A stretch of DNA of 64,000 nt from JBPOFM01 sp041391925. GTDB taxonomy: Bacteria > Bacteroidota > Bacteroidia > Flavobacteriales > Flavobacteriaceae. Below are positions 25,719 to 34,704 of the stretch, piece by piece (position 1 is the first letter of the stretch; the number at the start of each line of letters is the position of its first letter). The translations under genes were made by a program, and so were the position numbers. Location of the stretch: assembly GCA_041391925.1 (NCBI GenBank), contig JAWKNA010000004.1:248001-312000 (forward strand), written 5' to 3'. Below the pieces are notes generated by a model. The model worked only from the letters and a program-made list of their open reading frames with translations. It did no database searches and had not been told where the DNA came from.

Positions 25719-25947
25719 TGGTTAAATTATACTATTTTTGCACTTTACAATGACAATGAATGTCATAAGCTGTTAAGGTAAACGAACAAATTTTCAAAAT
25801 ATTTGAATCGTAAATTTAGTAAAACTAAATGACAAAATTTGAAAGTAGTGTCATTTGGGCAAAATTAGCAATAGTTTTATGGTTTTGCCTCCGTTGAGGT
25901 TTGTTTTTAACAGCATTTTATAAGAACTAGGACAGTCAATTTAACAT

Positions 25948-28563
25948 ATGAAGTCGCAAGAGATACGTTCACAATTTTTAAACTTTTTCAAGGACAAGCA
26001 GCATAGCATTGTTCCTTCTGCGCCCATGGTATTAAAGGATGACCCAACCTTGATGTTTGTCAACTCTGGGATGGCCCCTTTTAAGGAATATTTTTTGGGA
26101 AATGCTATCCCAAAGCACAAACGAATTGCAGATACACAAAAATGCTTACGCGTCTCTGGAAAGCATAATGATTTGGAAGAAGTAGGTTATGATACGTACC
26201 ATCATACCTTATTTGAAATGCTTGGCAACTGGAGTTTTGGCGATTATTTTAAAAAAGAAGCCATTGCTTGGGCTTGGGAACTCTTGACTGAGGTCTATGG
26301 AATTGATAAGGATATATTATATGTAACAGTTTTTGAAGGAAGTGAAGAGGATAAACTTCCGATGGATACCGAAGCCTATGATTTATGGAAATCCTTTATT
26401 TCGGAGGACCGCATCTTGATGGGAAACAAAAAGGACAACTTCTGGGAAATGGGCGATCAAGGCCCTTGTGGTCCTTGCAGCGAAATCCATGTCGATATTC
26501 GTTCGGCTGAAGAAAAGGCAAAAGTAGATGGTAAAATATTGGTCAATGCCGACCATCCGCAAGTGGTGGAGATTTGGAATCTCGTCTTTATGCAATACAA
26601 CCGAAAAGCCAATGGTTCCTTGGAGGCATTGCCAGACAAGCATATCGATACAGGAATGGGTTTTGAGCGCTTGTGTATGGTATTGCAAGGTGTCCAATCC
26701 AATTATGATACCGATGTGTTTACGCCCATCATCAGGGAGATTGAAACTATCGCTGATAAAGAATACGGTACTGACGAAAAGGTTGATGTGGCCATCCGCG
26801 TCATCAGTGACCACGTTAGAGCAGTCGCTTTTTCTATTGCTGATGGACAATTGCCAAGCAATACAGGTGCTGGATATGTGATTCGAAGAATTTTGAGACG
26901 TGCCATTCGTTATAGCTTTACATTTTTAGAGCAAAAGGAACCCTTCATCTATCGTTTGGTGGATGTATTGAGCCAAAAAATGGGCGACGCATTCCCAGAA
27001 TTGAAATCCCAAAAGCAACTGATTGAAAATGTCATCAAAGAGGAAGAACAATCCTTTTTGAGGACTTTGGACCAAGGGTTGATTTTATTGAATCGAATCA
27101 TTGAAGAATCCAAATCGGATGTGGTTTCTGGGGAAAAAGCCTTTGAACTCTATGATACCTTTGGTTTTCCAAAGGATTTGACGGCGCTCATTCTTCGTGA
27201 AAAAGGATTAAGCTATGATGAAAAGGAATTCGATACCAAACTGAAAGAACAAAAAGACCGTTCACGAGCTGCCAGTGAAATGTCTACCGATGACTGGACC
27301 ATTCTCGATGATGATGCAGAGGAAGAATTTGTGGGTTATGATTTGTTGGAAGCCAATGTAAAACTCACTCGATACAGAAAAGTTGTTTCTAAAAAAGATG
27401 GCGAGCTGTACCAATTGGTCTTCAATTTAACACCTTTTTATCCAGAAGGTGGTGGACAGGTTGGCGATAAAGGCTATCTAGAAGATATCCATGGTGATGT
27501 CGTTTATATTTTGGACACCAAAAAGGAAAACAATGTCATTATACATTTTGCAAAAAATATTCCAAATCACATCCATGAAACCTTTAAAGCTGTTGTAGAT
27601 TCCAAGCAACGCTATAGAACCGAATGCAACCATACCGCAACCCATCTGTTGCATCAAGCACTGCGCGAGATTTTAGGGACCCATGTGGAGCAAAAAGGTA
27701 GCGCTGTCCATTCCAAATATTTGCGTTTTGATTTTTCACATTTTTCTAAACTGACTGCTGAAGAATTACAGGATGTGGAGAATTTCGTCAACGCACGTAT
27801 TGAAGGTAAATTGGCTTTAGAGGAACAACGAAACATTCCCATGCAAAAGGCGATAGATGAAGGTGCCATGGCTCTGTTTGGTGAGAAATATGGTGATACT
27901 GTAAGGGCAATTCGTTTTGGAAAATCGATTGAATTGTGTGGCGGCACCCATGTCAAAAACACTGCGGATATCTGGCATTTCAAAATTGTGTCCGAAGGTG
28001 CTGTTGCTGCGGGCATACGTCGCATCGAGGCCATCACCAATGATGCCGTAAAGGACTATTATCAAGAACATGACACATCGTTTCATGAACTAAAACAGTT
28101 GCTCAACAATGCCCAAGATCCTGTAAAGGCATTACAACATCTTCAGGCTGAAAACGCTGATTTAAAAAAGCAAATTGAAGCACTTTTAAAAGACAAAGCC
28201 AAGAACATCAAAGGAGAATTAAAAAATGAATTGACAGATGTAAACGGTGTACAATTTCTAGCTAAAAAACTGGATTTGGATGCCTCTGGAATCAAGGATT
28301 TGTCATTTGAATTGGGTCAGCAATATGATAACCTCTTCTTGTTGTTTGGTGCTGAAAACGATGGAAAAGCATTGTTGTCTTGCTACATCTCCAAGGAATT
28401 GGTCGAGAGCAAAGGTTTGAATGCTGGGACGATTGTCCGCGAACTTGGTAAACACATTCAAGGTGGTGGAGGTGGACAGCCGTTTTTTGCGACAGCAGGT
28501 GGTAAACATCCTGCTGGGATTGAGGATGCTTTAAATGAAGCTAAAAATTATATTACTAAATAA
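25948..28563 (+). CDS. alaS: Alanine--tRNA ligase
   Basis: An 871-aa enzyme of full length for AlaS, which charges tRNA-Ala. The class II synthetase core is seen as LFEMLGNWSFGDYFKKEAIAWAWELLTEVY and GPCGPCSEIHVDIR. The editing domain shows CNHTATHLLHQALREILG (HxxxH) and CGGTHVKNTADIW (Cys/His zinc site). The C-terminal C-Ala domain ends near GGGGGQPFFATAGGKHPAGIE. ATG 25948 gives the usual MKSQEIRSQFLNFFKDKQH start. It is divergent from the M23 gene, with the shared promoter region between 25719 and 25947. Confidence 0.98.
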   Translation: MKSQEIRSQFLNFFKDKQHSIVPSAPMVLKDDPTLMFVNSGMAPFKEYFLGNAIPKHKRIADTQKCLRVSGKHNDLEEVGYDTYHHTLFEMLGNWSFGDYFKKEAIAWAWELLTEVYGIDKDILYVTVFEGSEEDKLPMDTEAYDLWKSFISEDRILMGNKKDNFWEMGDQGPCGPCSEIHVDIRSAEEKAKVDGKILVNADHPQVVEIWNLVFMQYNRKANGSLEALPDKHIDTGMGFERLCMVLQGVQSNYDTDVFTPIIREIETIADKEYGTDEKVDVAIRVISDHVRAVAFSIADGQLPSNTGAGYVIRRILRRAIRYSFTFLEQKEPFIYRLVDVLSQKMGDAFPELKSQKQLIENVIKEEEQSFLRTLDQGLILLNRIIEESKSDVVSGEKAFELYDTFGFPKDLTALILREKGLSYDEKEFDTKLKEQKDRSRAASEMSTDDWTILDDDAEEEFVGYDLLEANVKLTRYRKVVSKKDGELYQLVFNLTPFYPEGGGQVGDKGYLEDIHGDVVYILDTKKENNVIIHFAKNIPNHIHETFKAVVDSKQRYRTECNHTATHLLHQALREILGTHVEQKGSAVHSKYLRFDFSHFSKLTAEELQDVENFVNARIEGKLALEEQRNIPMQKAIDEGAMALFGEKYGDTVRAIRFGKSIELCGGTHVKNTADIWHFKIVSEGAVAAGIRRIEAITNDAVKDYYQEHDTSFHELKQLLNNAQDPVKALQHLQAENADLKKQIEALLKDKAKNIKGELKNELTDVNGVQFLAKKLDLDASGIKDLSFELGQQYDNLFLLFGAENDGKALLSCYISKELVESKGLNAGTIVRELGKHIQGGGGGQPFFATAGGKHPAGIEDALNEAKNYITK

Positions 28564-28570
28564 TTCATTA

Positions 28571-28954
28571 ATGAAAGCATACCTTATATTTCTAATTGGA
28601 TTTACCTGTTTTGAACTAAACGCACAATCCATTAAGCTTTCTAACAGCAGGGATTTTGATGTTACATATGTTCAATGTGTGAATGAAGATGGTATTTTAA
28701 TAAAAAAAACAGAAAAGATTGATGTAATCAGAAATCCATCCCATCGCCTAATTGGAAAAATTCAATATAGATTAAAGTTTTTGGGTTATGATATAGATGA
28801 AACAGGAGTTATTGATGAGCAAACTGGTAAACAAATAGCTTTGTTCAATAAAAATAATGGAGTAACATGTTATTTTGGTTTGAGGAGAATAACAGTTGAA
28901 CTATTAAACATAAAATATAAGGAAAAGAAAAAAGTACAAAAAAAACTTCACTAA
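28571..28954 (+). CDS. Small secreted protein with peptidoglycan-binding-like fold
   Basis: A 127-aa protein with a signal peptide (MKAYLIFLIGFTCFELNA, cut before QSIK). The C-terminal half, IGKIQYRLKFLGYDIDETGVIDEQTGKQIALFNKNNGV (about residues 60-97), follows the PG-binding-1 pattern (xQxxLxxLGYxxxxxGxxDxxTxxAxxxFQxxNGL) with Phe/Leu cores. It may bind the cell wall. The ORF is open for 12 codons upstream inside the end of alaS, but ATG 28571 starts the signal peptide. It follows alaS after 7 bp. Confidence 0.65.
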   Translation: MKAYLIFLIGFTCFELNAQSIKLSNSRDFDVTYVQCVNEDGILIKKTEKIDVIRNPSHRLIGKIQYRLKFLGYDIDETGVIDEQTGKQIALFNKNNGVTCYFGLRRITVELLNIKYKEKKKVQKKLH

Positions 28955-28989
28955 AACTAGTATCTCCGCCTTGTTAGTTAGACATTAGC

Positions 28990-29946
28990 ATGAAACTCCA
29001 AACCCAAATACCATTAGAAAAACAGTCTCATCAACTTATAGACTATCATTCTAATATGCTTCTTTTGGGGTCTTGTTTTGCTGAATATATAGGCGAACAG
29101 TTTGATTATTACAAGTTTCAGCACCTTCAAAATCCGTTTGGAATTTTGTTTCATCCCAAAGCCATCGAAACGTTGGTTTCCAATGCCATCCACGGGAAAG
29201 CATATGAAGATTCAGATGCTTTCTTTCACAATGAACAATGGCATTGTTATGATGCACACTCTAAATTAAACACTACGTCAAAAGATGAATTGCTCAAAAC
29301 GCTCAACACACAACTTAATGTCACAGCGAAGCAACTTCACGACGCTACCCACATCATTTTGACCTTTGGTACGGCTTGGGTTTATAATCATTTTAAGTCA
29401 AATTTGCCTGTAGCCAATTGCCATAAGGTTTCCCAAAGAGAATTTGTCAAACAATTGCTCTCGGTGGATGACATTGTCAATTCCATAACATTGATGGTGA
29501 ATCAAATTCGTCAAGTAAATCCAAAAGCGACCATTATTTTTACCGTGTCACCTGTAAGACACATTAAAGATGGTTTTATTGAAAATACACAAAGCAAAGC
29601 GCATTTGATTACTGCCATCCACCAATTTTTGACACCTCGCGCGGCGTCTCAATGCTTCTATTTCCCATCGTATGAAATCATGCTAGACGAACTTAGGGAT
29701 TATCGATTTTATACCGAGGATATGCTGCATCCAAACCCAATGGCGATTCGCTATATTTGGGAGAAATTTCAACATGCTTGGATTGTATCAGAGGCTCAAA
29801 AACTGATGAACACGATTGATGAGATTCAAAAGGGACTAAAACACAAGCCTTTTCATCCGAATTCGGAAAGCCATCAACACTTTCTACAGCAATTGGAACT
29901 CAAAAAACAAGGTGTTCAATCGCAATTTCCCTATATTAAATTTTAG
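28990..29946 (+). CDS. GSCFA domain protein (SGNH-like hydrolase)
   Basis: A 318-aa protein. The name-giving motif LLLGSCFAEYIGEQFDYYKF lies at residues 20-39, where the Ser of GSCFA matches the nucleophile of SGNH-type esterases. Further conserved pieces are NPFGILFHP, THIILTFGTAWVYNHF and the C-terminal DMLHPNPMAIRYIWEKF, in which D..H would complete the triad. No signal peptide is present. GSCFA proteins are uncharacterised; an esterase role is by fold analogy only. It follows a small secreted protein on the same strand by 35 bp. Confidence 0.88.
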   Translation: MKLQTQIPLEKQSHQLIDYHSNMLLLGSCFAEYIGEQFDYYKFQHLQNPFGILFHPKAIETLVSNAIHGKAYEDSDAFFHNEQWHCYDAHSKLNTTSKDELLKTLNTQLNVTAKQLHDATHIILTFGTAWVYNHFKSNLPVANCHKVSQREFVKQLLSVDDIVNSITLMVNQIRQVNPKATIIFTVSPVRHIKDGFIENTQSKAHLITAIHQFLTPRAASQCFYFPSYEIMLDELRDYRFYTEDMLHPNPMAIRYIWEKFQHAWIVSEAQKLMNTIDEIQKGLKHKPFHPNSESHQHFLQQLELKKQGVQSQFPYIKF

Positions 29947-30009
29947 AAAACCGTCTTCGGCACAAAGATGAGCTCTATTTTGTAACATCTTAAGTCCATT
30001 TTTCAAAAT

Positions 30010-30027
30010 ATACGTAATTCGTCGTAT
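30010..30027 (+). promoter_or_regulatory. Inverted repeat ATACG-N8-CGTAT, site B
   Basis: The site reads ATACGTAATTCGTCGTAT. It ends 22 nt before CAACTTTG (30050-30057), a TAnnTTTG-like -7. It lies 60 bp before the lipoprotein gene and repeats sites A and C in sequence and spacing. Confidence 0.65.
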
Positions 30028-30087
30028 TGTTTCACTTCGCTTTTTGGGACAACTTTGCTTCATTATTAACCCGAAAATATTTTTACA

Positions 30088-30615
30088 ATGAAAAATTTAA
30101 GAAAATTTATGTTATTAGTTATTGCTGTTTCTGCAGTTTCCATGGTGTCATGTAGCAAAGATGACGACGGAGGCGGAAATGGGGCAGCTGGTGAAGGCAC
30201 TATTGTAGCCAAAGTGAATGGAACTTCTGTTACAACTTTAGACATGGTAACTTTTGCCAACGTAGCGAGTGGAACCTTGTCTATACAAGGGAATACTGGT
30301 GGCACATCCAGCAAGGCCTTCGCCTTTACCATCATCGGTTATGATGGAGAAGGGTCATATCCTTTAGGAGGAGGTGCCAATGTCTTTAATGTAGCATCGT
30401 ACATTGAGACAGAAGTGGATGTGAACAATCCAACCGCTCCCGAGGTGCAAACTTGGTCAGCACCTTTTGATGACACTGTGGCTGGTGAGATTAATATCTC
30501 CGAAGAAACAGAAACCCATATAAAAGGGACTTTTAGTTTTCAGGCAAAAGATGTCAACGGAGACCAATCGATGAGAAACATCACCGAAGGTTCGTTTAAC
30601 ATTGAAAAAATGTAA
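30088..30615 (+). CDS. Small lipoprotein (DUF6252-like)
   Basis: A 175-aa lipoprotein: signal peptide MKNLRKFMLLVIAVSAVSMVS, then Cys at about 22 followed by SKDDDGGG, the acidic/glycine tether that favours surface lipoproteins in Bacteroidota. The body (IVAKVNGTSVTTLDMVTFA, FAFTIIGYDGEGSYPLGGGANVFNVASYIE, INISEETETHIKGTFSFQAKD, ITEGSFNIE) has the beta-sandwich pattern of DUF6252, which often ends GSFN. It is followed after 2 bp by the beta-propeller gene, so the pair forms an operon behind the ATACG-N8-CGTAT site B. Function unknown. Confidence 0.78.
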   Translation: MKNLRKFMLLVIAVSAVSMVSCSKDDDGGGNGAAGEGTIVAKVNGTSVTTLDMVTFANVASGTLSIQGNTGGTSSKAFAFTIIGYDGEGSYPLGGGANVFNVASYIETEVDVNNPTAPEVQTWSAPFDDTVAGEINISEETETHIKGTFSFQAKDVNGDQSMRNITEGSFNIEKM

Positions 30616-30617
30616 TA

Positions 30618-32498
30618 ATGAAAACGCTATTAATTCAATTTAAAATTATGTTGATGCTTGCACTGTTTCTTGGTGTAAGCTCAACATTTGCCCAAAAAGC
30701 TGAGCAACCGGACAACAATTACAGTTTGGGAGCCAGTATTAACGAAATGACGTTGACTGAAGGAGGTACCTTGGTAGTAGCCACCAATGATGGACTGGTC
30801 GGGATTAAGCCAGGCACCAATGAATTGCTTTTTAATTTCACAGAATATGGTAGAGTTAAACCCGAAGAGTTGACATTCATACCGATGGCACCTTACGTAA
30901 TAGTTTCACAAGGTGGATTTGCCAATTTAACTGCTAAAAAGACAGTTATCGACTATATGTCTGGAAAAACACTGTTCAGCACAGAAGGAAATGGTTGGAA
31001 AATTGCAAGTACAGTAGAAGTTTTTATGCCTCAAAACAAACTTTTTGTTGCTGGTCAAAGAACATCCAAAGAAAAGTATGCACAACAAGTTGCTGTTTAT
31101 GATCTAAATACTGGCAAAGAAGATTACCGTTTTAACTTGGATGATCCAGGAAGGGTAGGCATTGCCAAAGTGTATGCCGTAACTGGTCGTCCAGCAATGT
31201 TGAAAGATCAATTGGTTATCCCAACATCACAAGGAATTATTGCTAAAAAGGCACAAACAGGTGATGTACTCTGGGAAAATAAAATCAAAAACGTGAATTG
31301 GCTCGTGGCCGATGCCTCAGAAAAAGAAATTTATGCTTTTGAAACCAACCCTACTGGTACAAATACAGAAATATATAAGTTGAATGCAAGTGGCGCAGAG
31401 CTTTGGAAAGATGCCCAAAAAGTAAAAGGTCAGGTCACAAATTTTGAAATTTTGCCACAAGGCTTGGCTGTGGTTAGTGCTAAGAGCGACGGCGGAAGCA
31501 ATAGTATTTTTGCCCAAAAGAACGAATCTGAAATTGCAATGCTTAGTGCTTCTACAGGGGAAGATCTTTGGGAAAAAGCTCCAAAGACAAAAGGTTATGT
31601 TCAGCATTTCTACATTATGGATGATGGTATTCTGTTTGGAATCTATGAAGGTGGTATCAATAAAATTTCCTATGATGGTAAAACATTATTTAAAAAACCT
31701 CTGAAAACAGGTGAAAATATTTTGACCATGGCAGAGACCCCTCAGGGTTTAATTTATATCACAGGTGAAGATGCCAATATCGTCAATTTAAATACTGGTG
31801 ACCAAGTATGGAACAAACCTTTGAAATATAAAAAAGCCAATGCCGTTAGTTCAACTTATGACAAAAACAAATCGAGGTATTTGATTAGTGCAGACGAAAC
31901 ACTGTATGCTGTAGATGCTACCTCTGGTGATGTTTCTGTACTGGCAGAATCAAAATTTGAAGAAAAGGAAGACCCAAATCATGTTGAGGTGCGAGGCGAT
32001 AAAATTTTATTGACAAGCGATCAGAATATGATGATGTTAGGATTGGATGGTAATCAGCAATGGCACGAGTATTATCGTTCTCCTGGGAAAAGCGCCTTTG
32101 GGGCTATCTTAGCTGGCGTTACTGCTGTTGCCACAGCTGCCACAGCTGCTGCTGCTTATAATGCTGCCAACCAAAACAGAAATAAGTTGGGCAATTATAC
32201 TGACAGAGGTCAACGCTATGCAGATTTGGGCGATGGTATGGCAGCTGCCTCTGGTGCCTCAGTCGCTGAAATGTTAAGACGTTTCAAAGCAACTGCAGCT
32301 ACTGAAAACAACCAGTTTATTTTGACAAAACTTGATGATGGTGTGGGTCTTGTAAAAGTAAACAAGGATACCGGAGTTAAAGAAAAAGAGATTGTATTGA
32401 AAGATAAAAAACCTGAATATCAAGTAGATGAAATTGCAGGCGTCTTGTATTACAAAGCGAATGACAAGACTATCTACGCTTATAATCTTACTAAATAA
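30618..32498 (+). CDS. Secreted PQQ-like beta-propeller protein
   Basis: A 626-aa protein with a signal peptide (MKTLLIQFKIMLMLALFLGVSSTFAQ). Repeated beta-propeller blades of the PQQ/quinoprotein-like type follow: Gly/Asp-rich turns with W (VLWENKI, GAELWKDAQ, EDLWEKAPKT, GDQVWNKPL). A hydrophobic, Ala-rich segment (AFGAILAGVTAVATAATAAAAYNAANQNRN, about 490-520) breaks the propeller. It may be a membrane or flexible linker. No PQQ-binding residues can be claimed. It is the second gene of a two-gene unit ending in a strong terminator (32516). Confidence 0.8.
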   Translation: MKTLLIQFKIMLMLALFLGVSSTFAQKAEQPDNNYSLGASINEMTLTEGGTLVVATNDGLVGIKPGTNELLFNFTEYGRVKPEELTFIPMAPYVIVSQGGFANLTAKKTVIDYMSGKTLFSTEGNGWKIASTVEVFMPQNKLFVAGQRTSKEKYAQQVAVYDLNTGKEDYRFNLDDPGRVGIAKVYAVTGRPAMLKDQLVIPTSQGIIAKKAQTGDVLWENKIKNVNWLVADASEKEIYAFETNPTGTNTEIYKLNASGAELWKDAQKVKGQVTNFEILPQGLAVVSAKSDGGSNSIFAQKNESEIAMLSASTGEDLWEKAPKTKGYVQHFYIMDDGILFGIYEGGINKISYDGKTLFKKPLKTGENILTMAETPQGLIYITGEDANIVNLNTGDQVWNKPLKYKKANAVSSTYDKNKSRYLISADETLYAVDATSGDVSVLAESKFEEKEDPNHVEVRGDKILLTSDQNMMMLGLDGNQQWHEYYRSPGKSAFGAILAGVTAVATAATAAAAYNAANQNRNKLGNYTDRGQRYADLGDGMAAASGASVAEMLRRFKATAATENNQFILTKLDDGVGLVKVNKDTGVKEKEIVLKDKKPEYQVDEIAGVLYYKANDKTIYAYNLTK

Positions 32499-32515
32499 AT
32501 CTTGTTTTGAGATGG

Positions 32516-32557
32516 AGATTAAGCGTAATACTTAATCGTTTGCGCTTAATCTTTTTT
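32516..32557 (+). terminator. Rho-independent terminator after the beta-propeller gene
   Basis: AGATTAAGCG (32516-32525) pairs perfectly with CGCTTAATCT (32543-32552) around a 17-nt loop, followed by a T-tract. It separates the site B operon from the histidine kinase genes. Confidence 0.88.
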
Positions 32558-32703
32558 AATTGCCTCTTATCGAAAAAAATCCTGTAGAAAATTCATTTAG
32601 AGTTATATTCGTAATGCTATTAATCAATTTTTTTAAAAAAGCGTCAGTTATTTTTTCTGTTCCTAACAACAGATTGATACTGGTGCTTTTTTTATGCTCC
32701 AAA

Positions 32704-34644
32704 ATGAAAAAGATTACCTTTCTTATAGCTTTGCTTTTTTCTCTTACAGCTTCTTTTTCGCAAAATTTAGATAGTCTCTTGATTGCTGCAAAAAAGTCCA
32801 AGAATGACTCAATCATCATACGAATGTATAACCGTGTAGGATCTGCTTATATCTTTCGAGATACCAGAAAAGCACTGCAACTCATCAATGAGGGAGAAAA
32901 GCTTGCCAAGGAAAAAAACTTCCATTTTGGTTTGAACGAATTGGTCAACACCCATGGCATCTATATGGATGTCATAGGAAAATCAGATTCTGCCAATTAT
33001 TATTTCACAAAAGCTTTAGAGATGAGCAGGCAGCACAACTTCAAAAATATTGAAGTCATGTGTGTCAATAATCTGGGAATGTTCAATTGGAACAGAAGCC
33101 GTTTTGATGAAGCATTAAACTATTTCTTTGAAGCGCTTCGAATGAATGATCAAAATGGATCTGAAAAGCAAAGTGCGGTGTATCTAAATAATATAGGCCT
33201 GATTTATCAAGAAATGAATCTGTTTGAAAAGGCATTGGAATACCATCAAAAATCTTTTGATATTAGAGAAAACTATAATTTGAAGGATGAACAGGCTGTA
33301 TCTCTCAATAACATTGGTATTGACCTGAAAAGTTTGGGTAAGATCGATGAAGCAATCTCTACTTTTATTAAAGGTACTAAAGTAGCCCAAGAGACAAACA
33401 ACCTGGTAGAGTACTATAGAATTTTAGACAATTTGGCCAATGCTTACCAAGGGAATAATGACATAAACAAAGCCATCGAAACCTATCTTATGGTCTTGGA
33501 CAAACCAAAGGATTTTGAGGCTGACGAAAAAGCAGGAATTAATACCTATGCCAACCTGGCTTCCCTTTATAATAAATTGAATGACCCACAAAAAGGAGTG
33601 TTCTATGCCAATAAGGGATTTGACATCATCAAAAAATATCCGCACATAGAAAATAGTGCCAGTGAACTGTATTTGAACGCTGCCGAAAGCTATTACATGC
33701 TCAATGATTTTGCAAAGGCTAGGGAATTGACCCAAAAATTCATTACCATCAAGGATTCTATCTTTTCTGATAAGAATGCACAGGCAGTTGCCGATTTGGA
33801 AATCAAATACGATACCGAAAAAAAGGAAAAGCAAATTCTCATCCAACGAGCCGAATTGGCCGAAAAAAATCTGACCATCCAAAAACAAAACTACCAAGTC
33901 TTTGGGCTCATTGGGTTGGCCTTGATTTTAGGAATCATTGGTTATTTGTTTTACAATCAACAAAAATTGAAAAACAGGCAACTGATCAAAGAGAACGAAC
34001 TCAAAGATGCCTTGATAAAAATCGAAACACAGAACAAGCTCCAGGAACAACGCCTTCGCATCAGTCGCGATTTGCATGATACTATTGGTGCACAGCTTAC
34101 CTTCATCATTTCATCCATAGACAATCTCAAATATGGATTTGACATTCAAGATGGACAATTAAACAAAAAATTGGAAAGCATCAGCGATTTTACAACTTCC
34201 ACCATCTACGAATTGCGCGATACCATTTGGGCCATGAACAAAAGTGAAATTACTTTTGACGACCTCCAGTCCAGGATTTCAAACTATATTGACAAAGCAC
34301 ATGTGTTTGACGATAAAATCAATTTTTCTTTCAATATTGACGACACTGTGGATTTGAATAGAAAATTTTCTTCGGTGGAAGGTATGAACATCCATAGAAT
34401 CATTCAGGAAGCCATCCATAATAGCTTGAAACATGCCAAGCCAACACAAATTCGTGTGGATGTGGAGCAGCATGGCGCTACCATTGAATTTCAGGTTGCC
34501 GATAATGGCAATGGGTTTGATGTTGCTTCAGTGGAAAGAGGAAATGGGCTGAACAATATGCAAAAACGTGCGCATGATATTGGTGGCATTTTAAAAATTG
34601 TCTCTAAAGAAAACGAAGGAACACAAGTGGTTGTTTCATTGTGA
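32704..34644 (+). CDS. TPR sensor histidine kinase 1 (HisKA_3 type)
   Basis: A 646-aa sensor kinase. It has a signal peptide (MKKITFLIALLFSLTASFSQ), about seven TPR repeats in the periplasm or cell surface (for example NLGMFNWNRSRFDEALNYFFEALRM, NNIGLIYQEMNLFEKALEYHQKSFDIR), a membrane segment at about 398-417 (VFGLIGLALILGIIGYLFY) and a coiled coil. HisKA_3 follows with the phospho-accepting His at about 458 (ISRDLHDTIGAQ). HATPase_c has QEAIHNSLKHA and NGNGFD. The ATG 32704 is chosen over an ORF start 48 codons upstream because it opens the signal peptide. It is a close tandem paralogue of the next gene and should pass phosphate to the regulator at 36649. Confidence 0.92.
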   Translation: MKKITFLIALLFSLTASFSQNLDSLLIAAKKSKNDSIIIRMYNRVGSAYIFRDTRKALQLINEGEKLAKEKNFHFGLNELVNTHGIYMDVIGKSDSANYYFTKALEMSRQHNFKNIEVMCVNNLGMFNWNRSRFDEALNYFFEALRMNDQNGSEKQSAVYLNNIGLIYQEMNLFEKALEYHQKSFDIRENYNLKDEQAVSLNNIGIDLKSLGKIDEAISTFIKGTKVAQETNNLVEYYRILDNLANAYQGNNDINKAIETYLMVLDKPKDFEADEKAGINTYANLASLYNKLNDPQKGVFYANKGFDIIKKYPHIENSASELYLNAAESYYMLNDFAKARELTQKFITIKDSIFSDKNAQAVADLEIKYDTEKKEKQILIQRAELAEKNLTIQKQNYQVFGLIGLALILGIIGYLFYNQQKLKNRQLIKENELKDALIKIETQNKLQEQRLRISRDLHDTIGAQLTFIISSIDNLKYGFDIQDGQLNKKLESISDFTTSTIYELRDTIWAMNKSEITFDDLQSRISNYIDKAHVFDDKINFSFNIDDTVDLNRKFSSVEGMNIHRIIQEAIHNSLKHAKPTQIRVDVEQHGATIEFQVADNGNGFDVASVERGNGLNNMQKRAHDIGGILKIVSKENEGTQVVVSL

Positions 34645-34704
34645 TAGTTTAAATCAAAAAAAAATAAGTATTTTGATTGCATATTCATTCAATCCAGTCC
34701 TTCA

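Noticed and set aside
32560..32703. 48-codon upstream extension of kinase 1
   Set aside because: The sequence lies before a clear signal peptide at ATG 32704 and would bury it.
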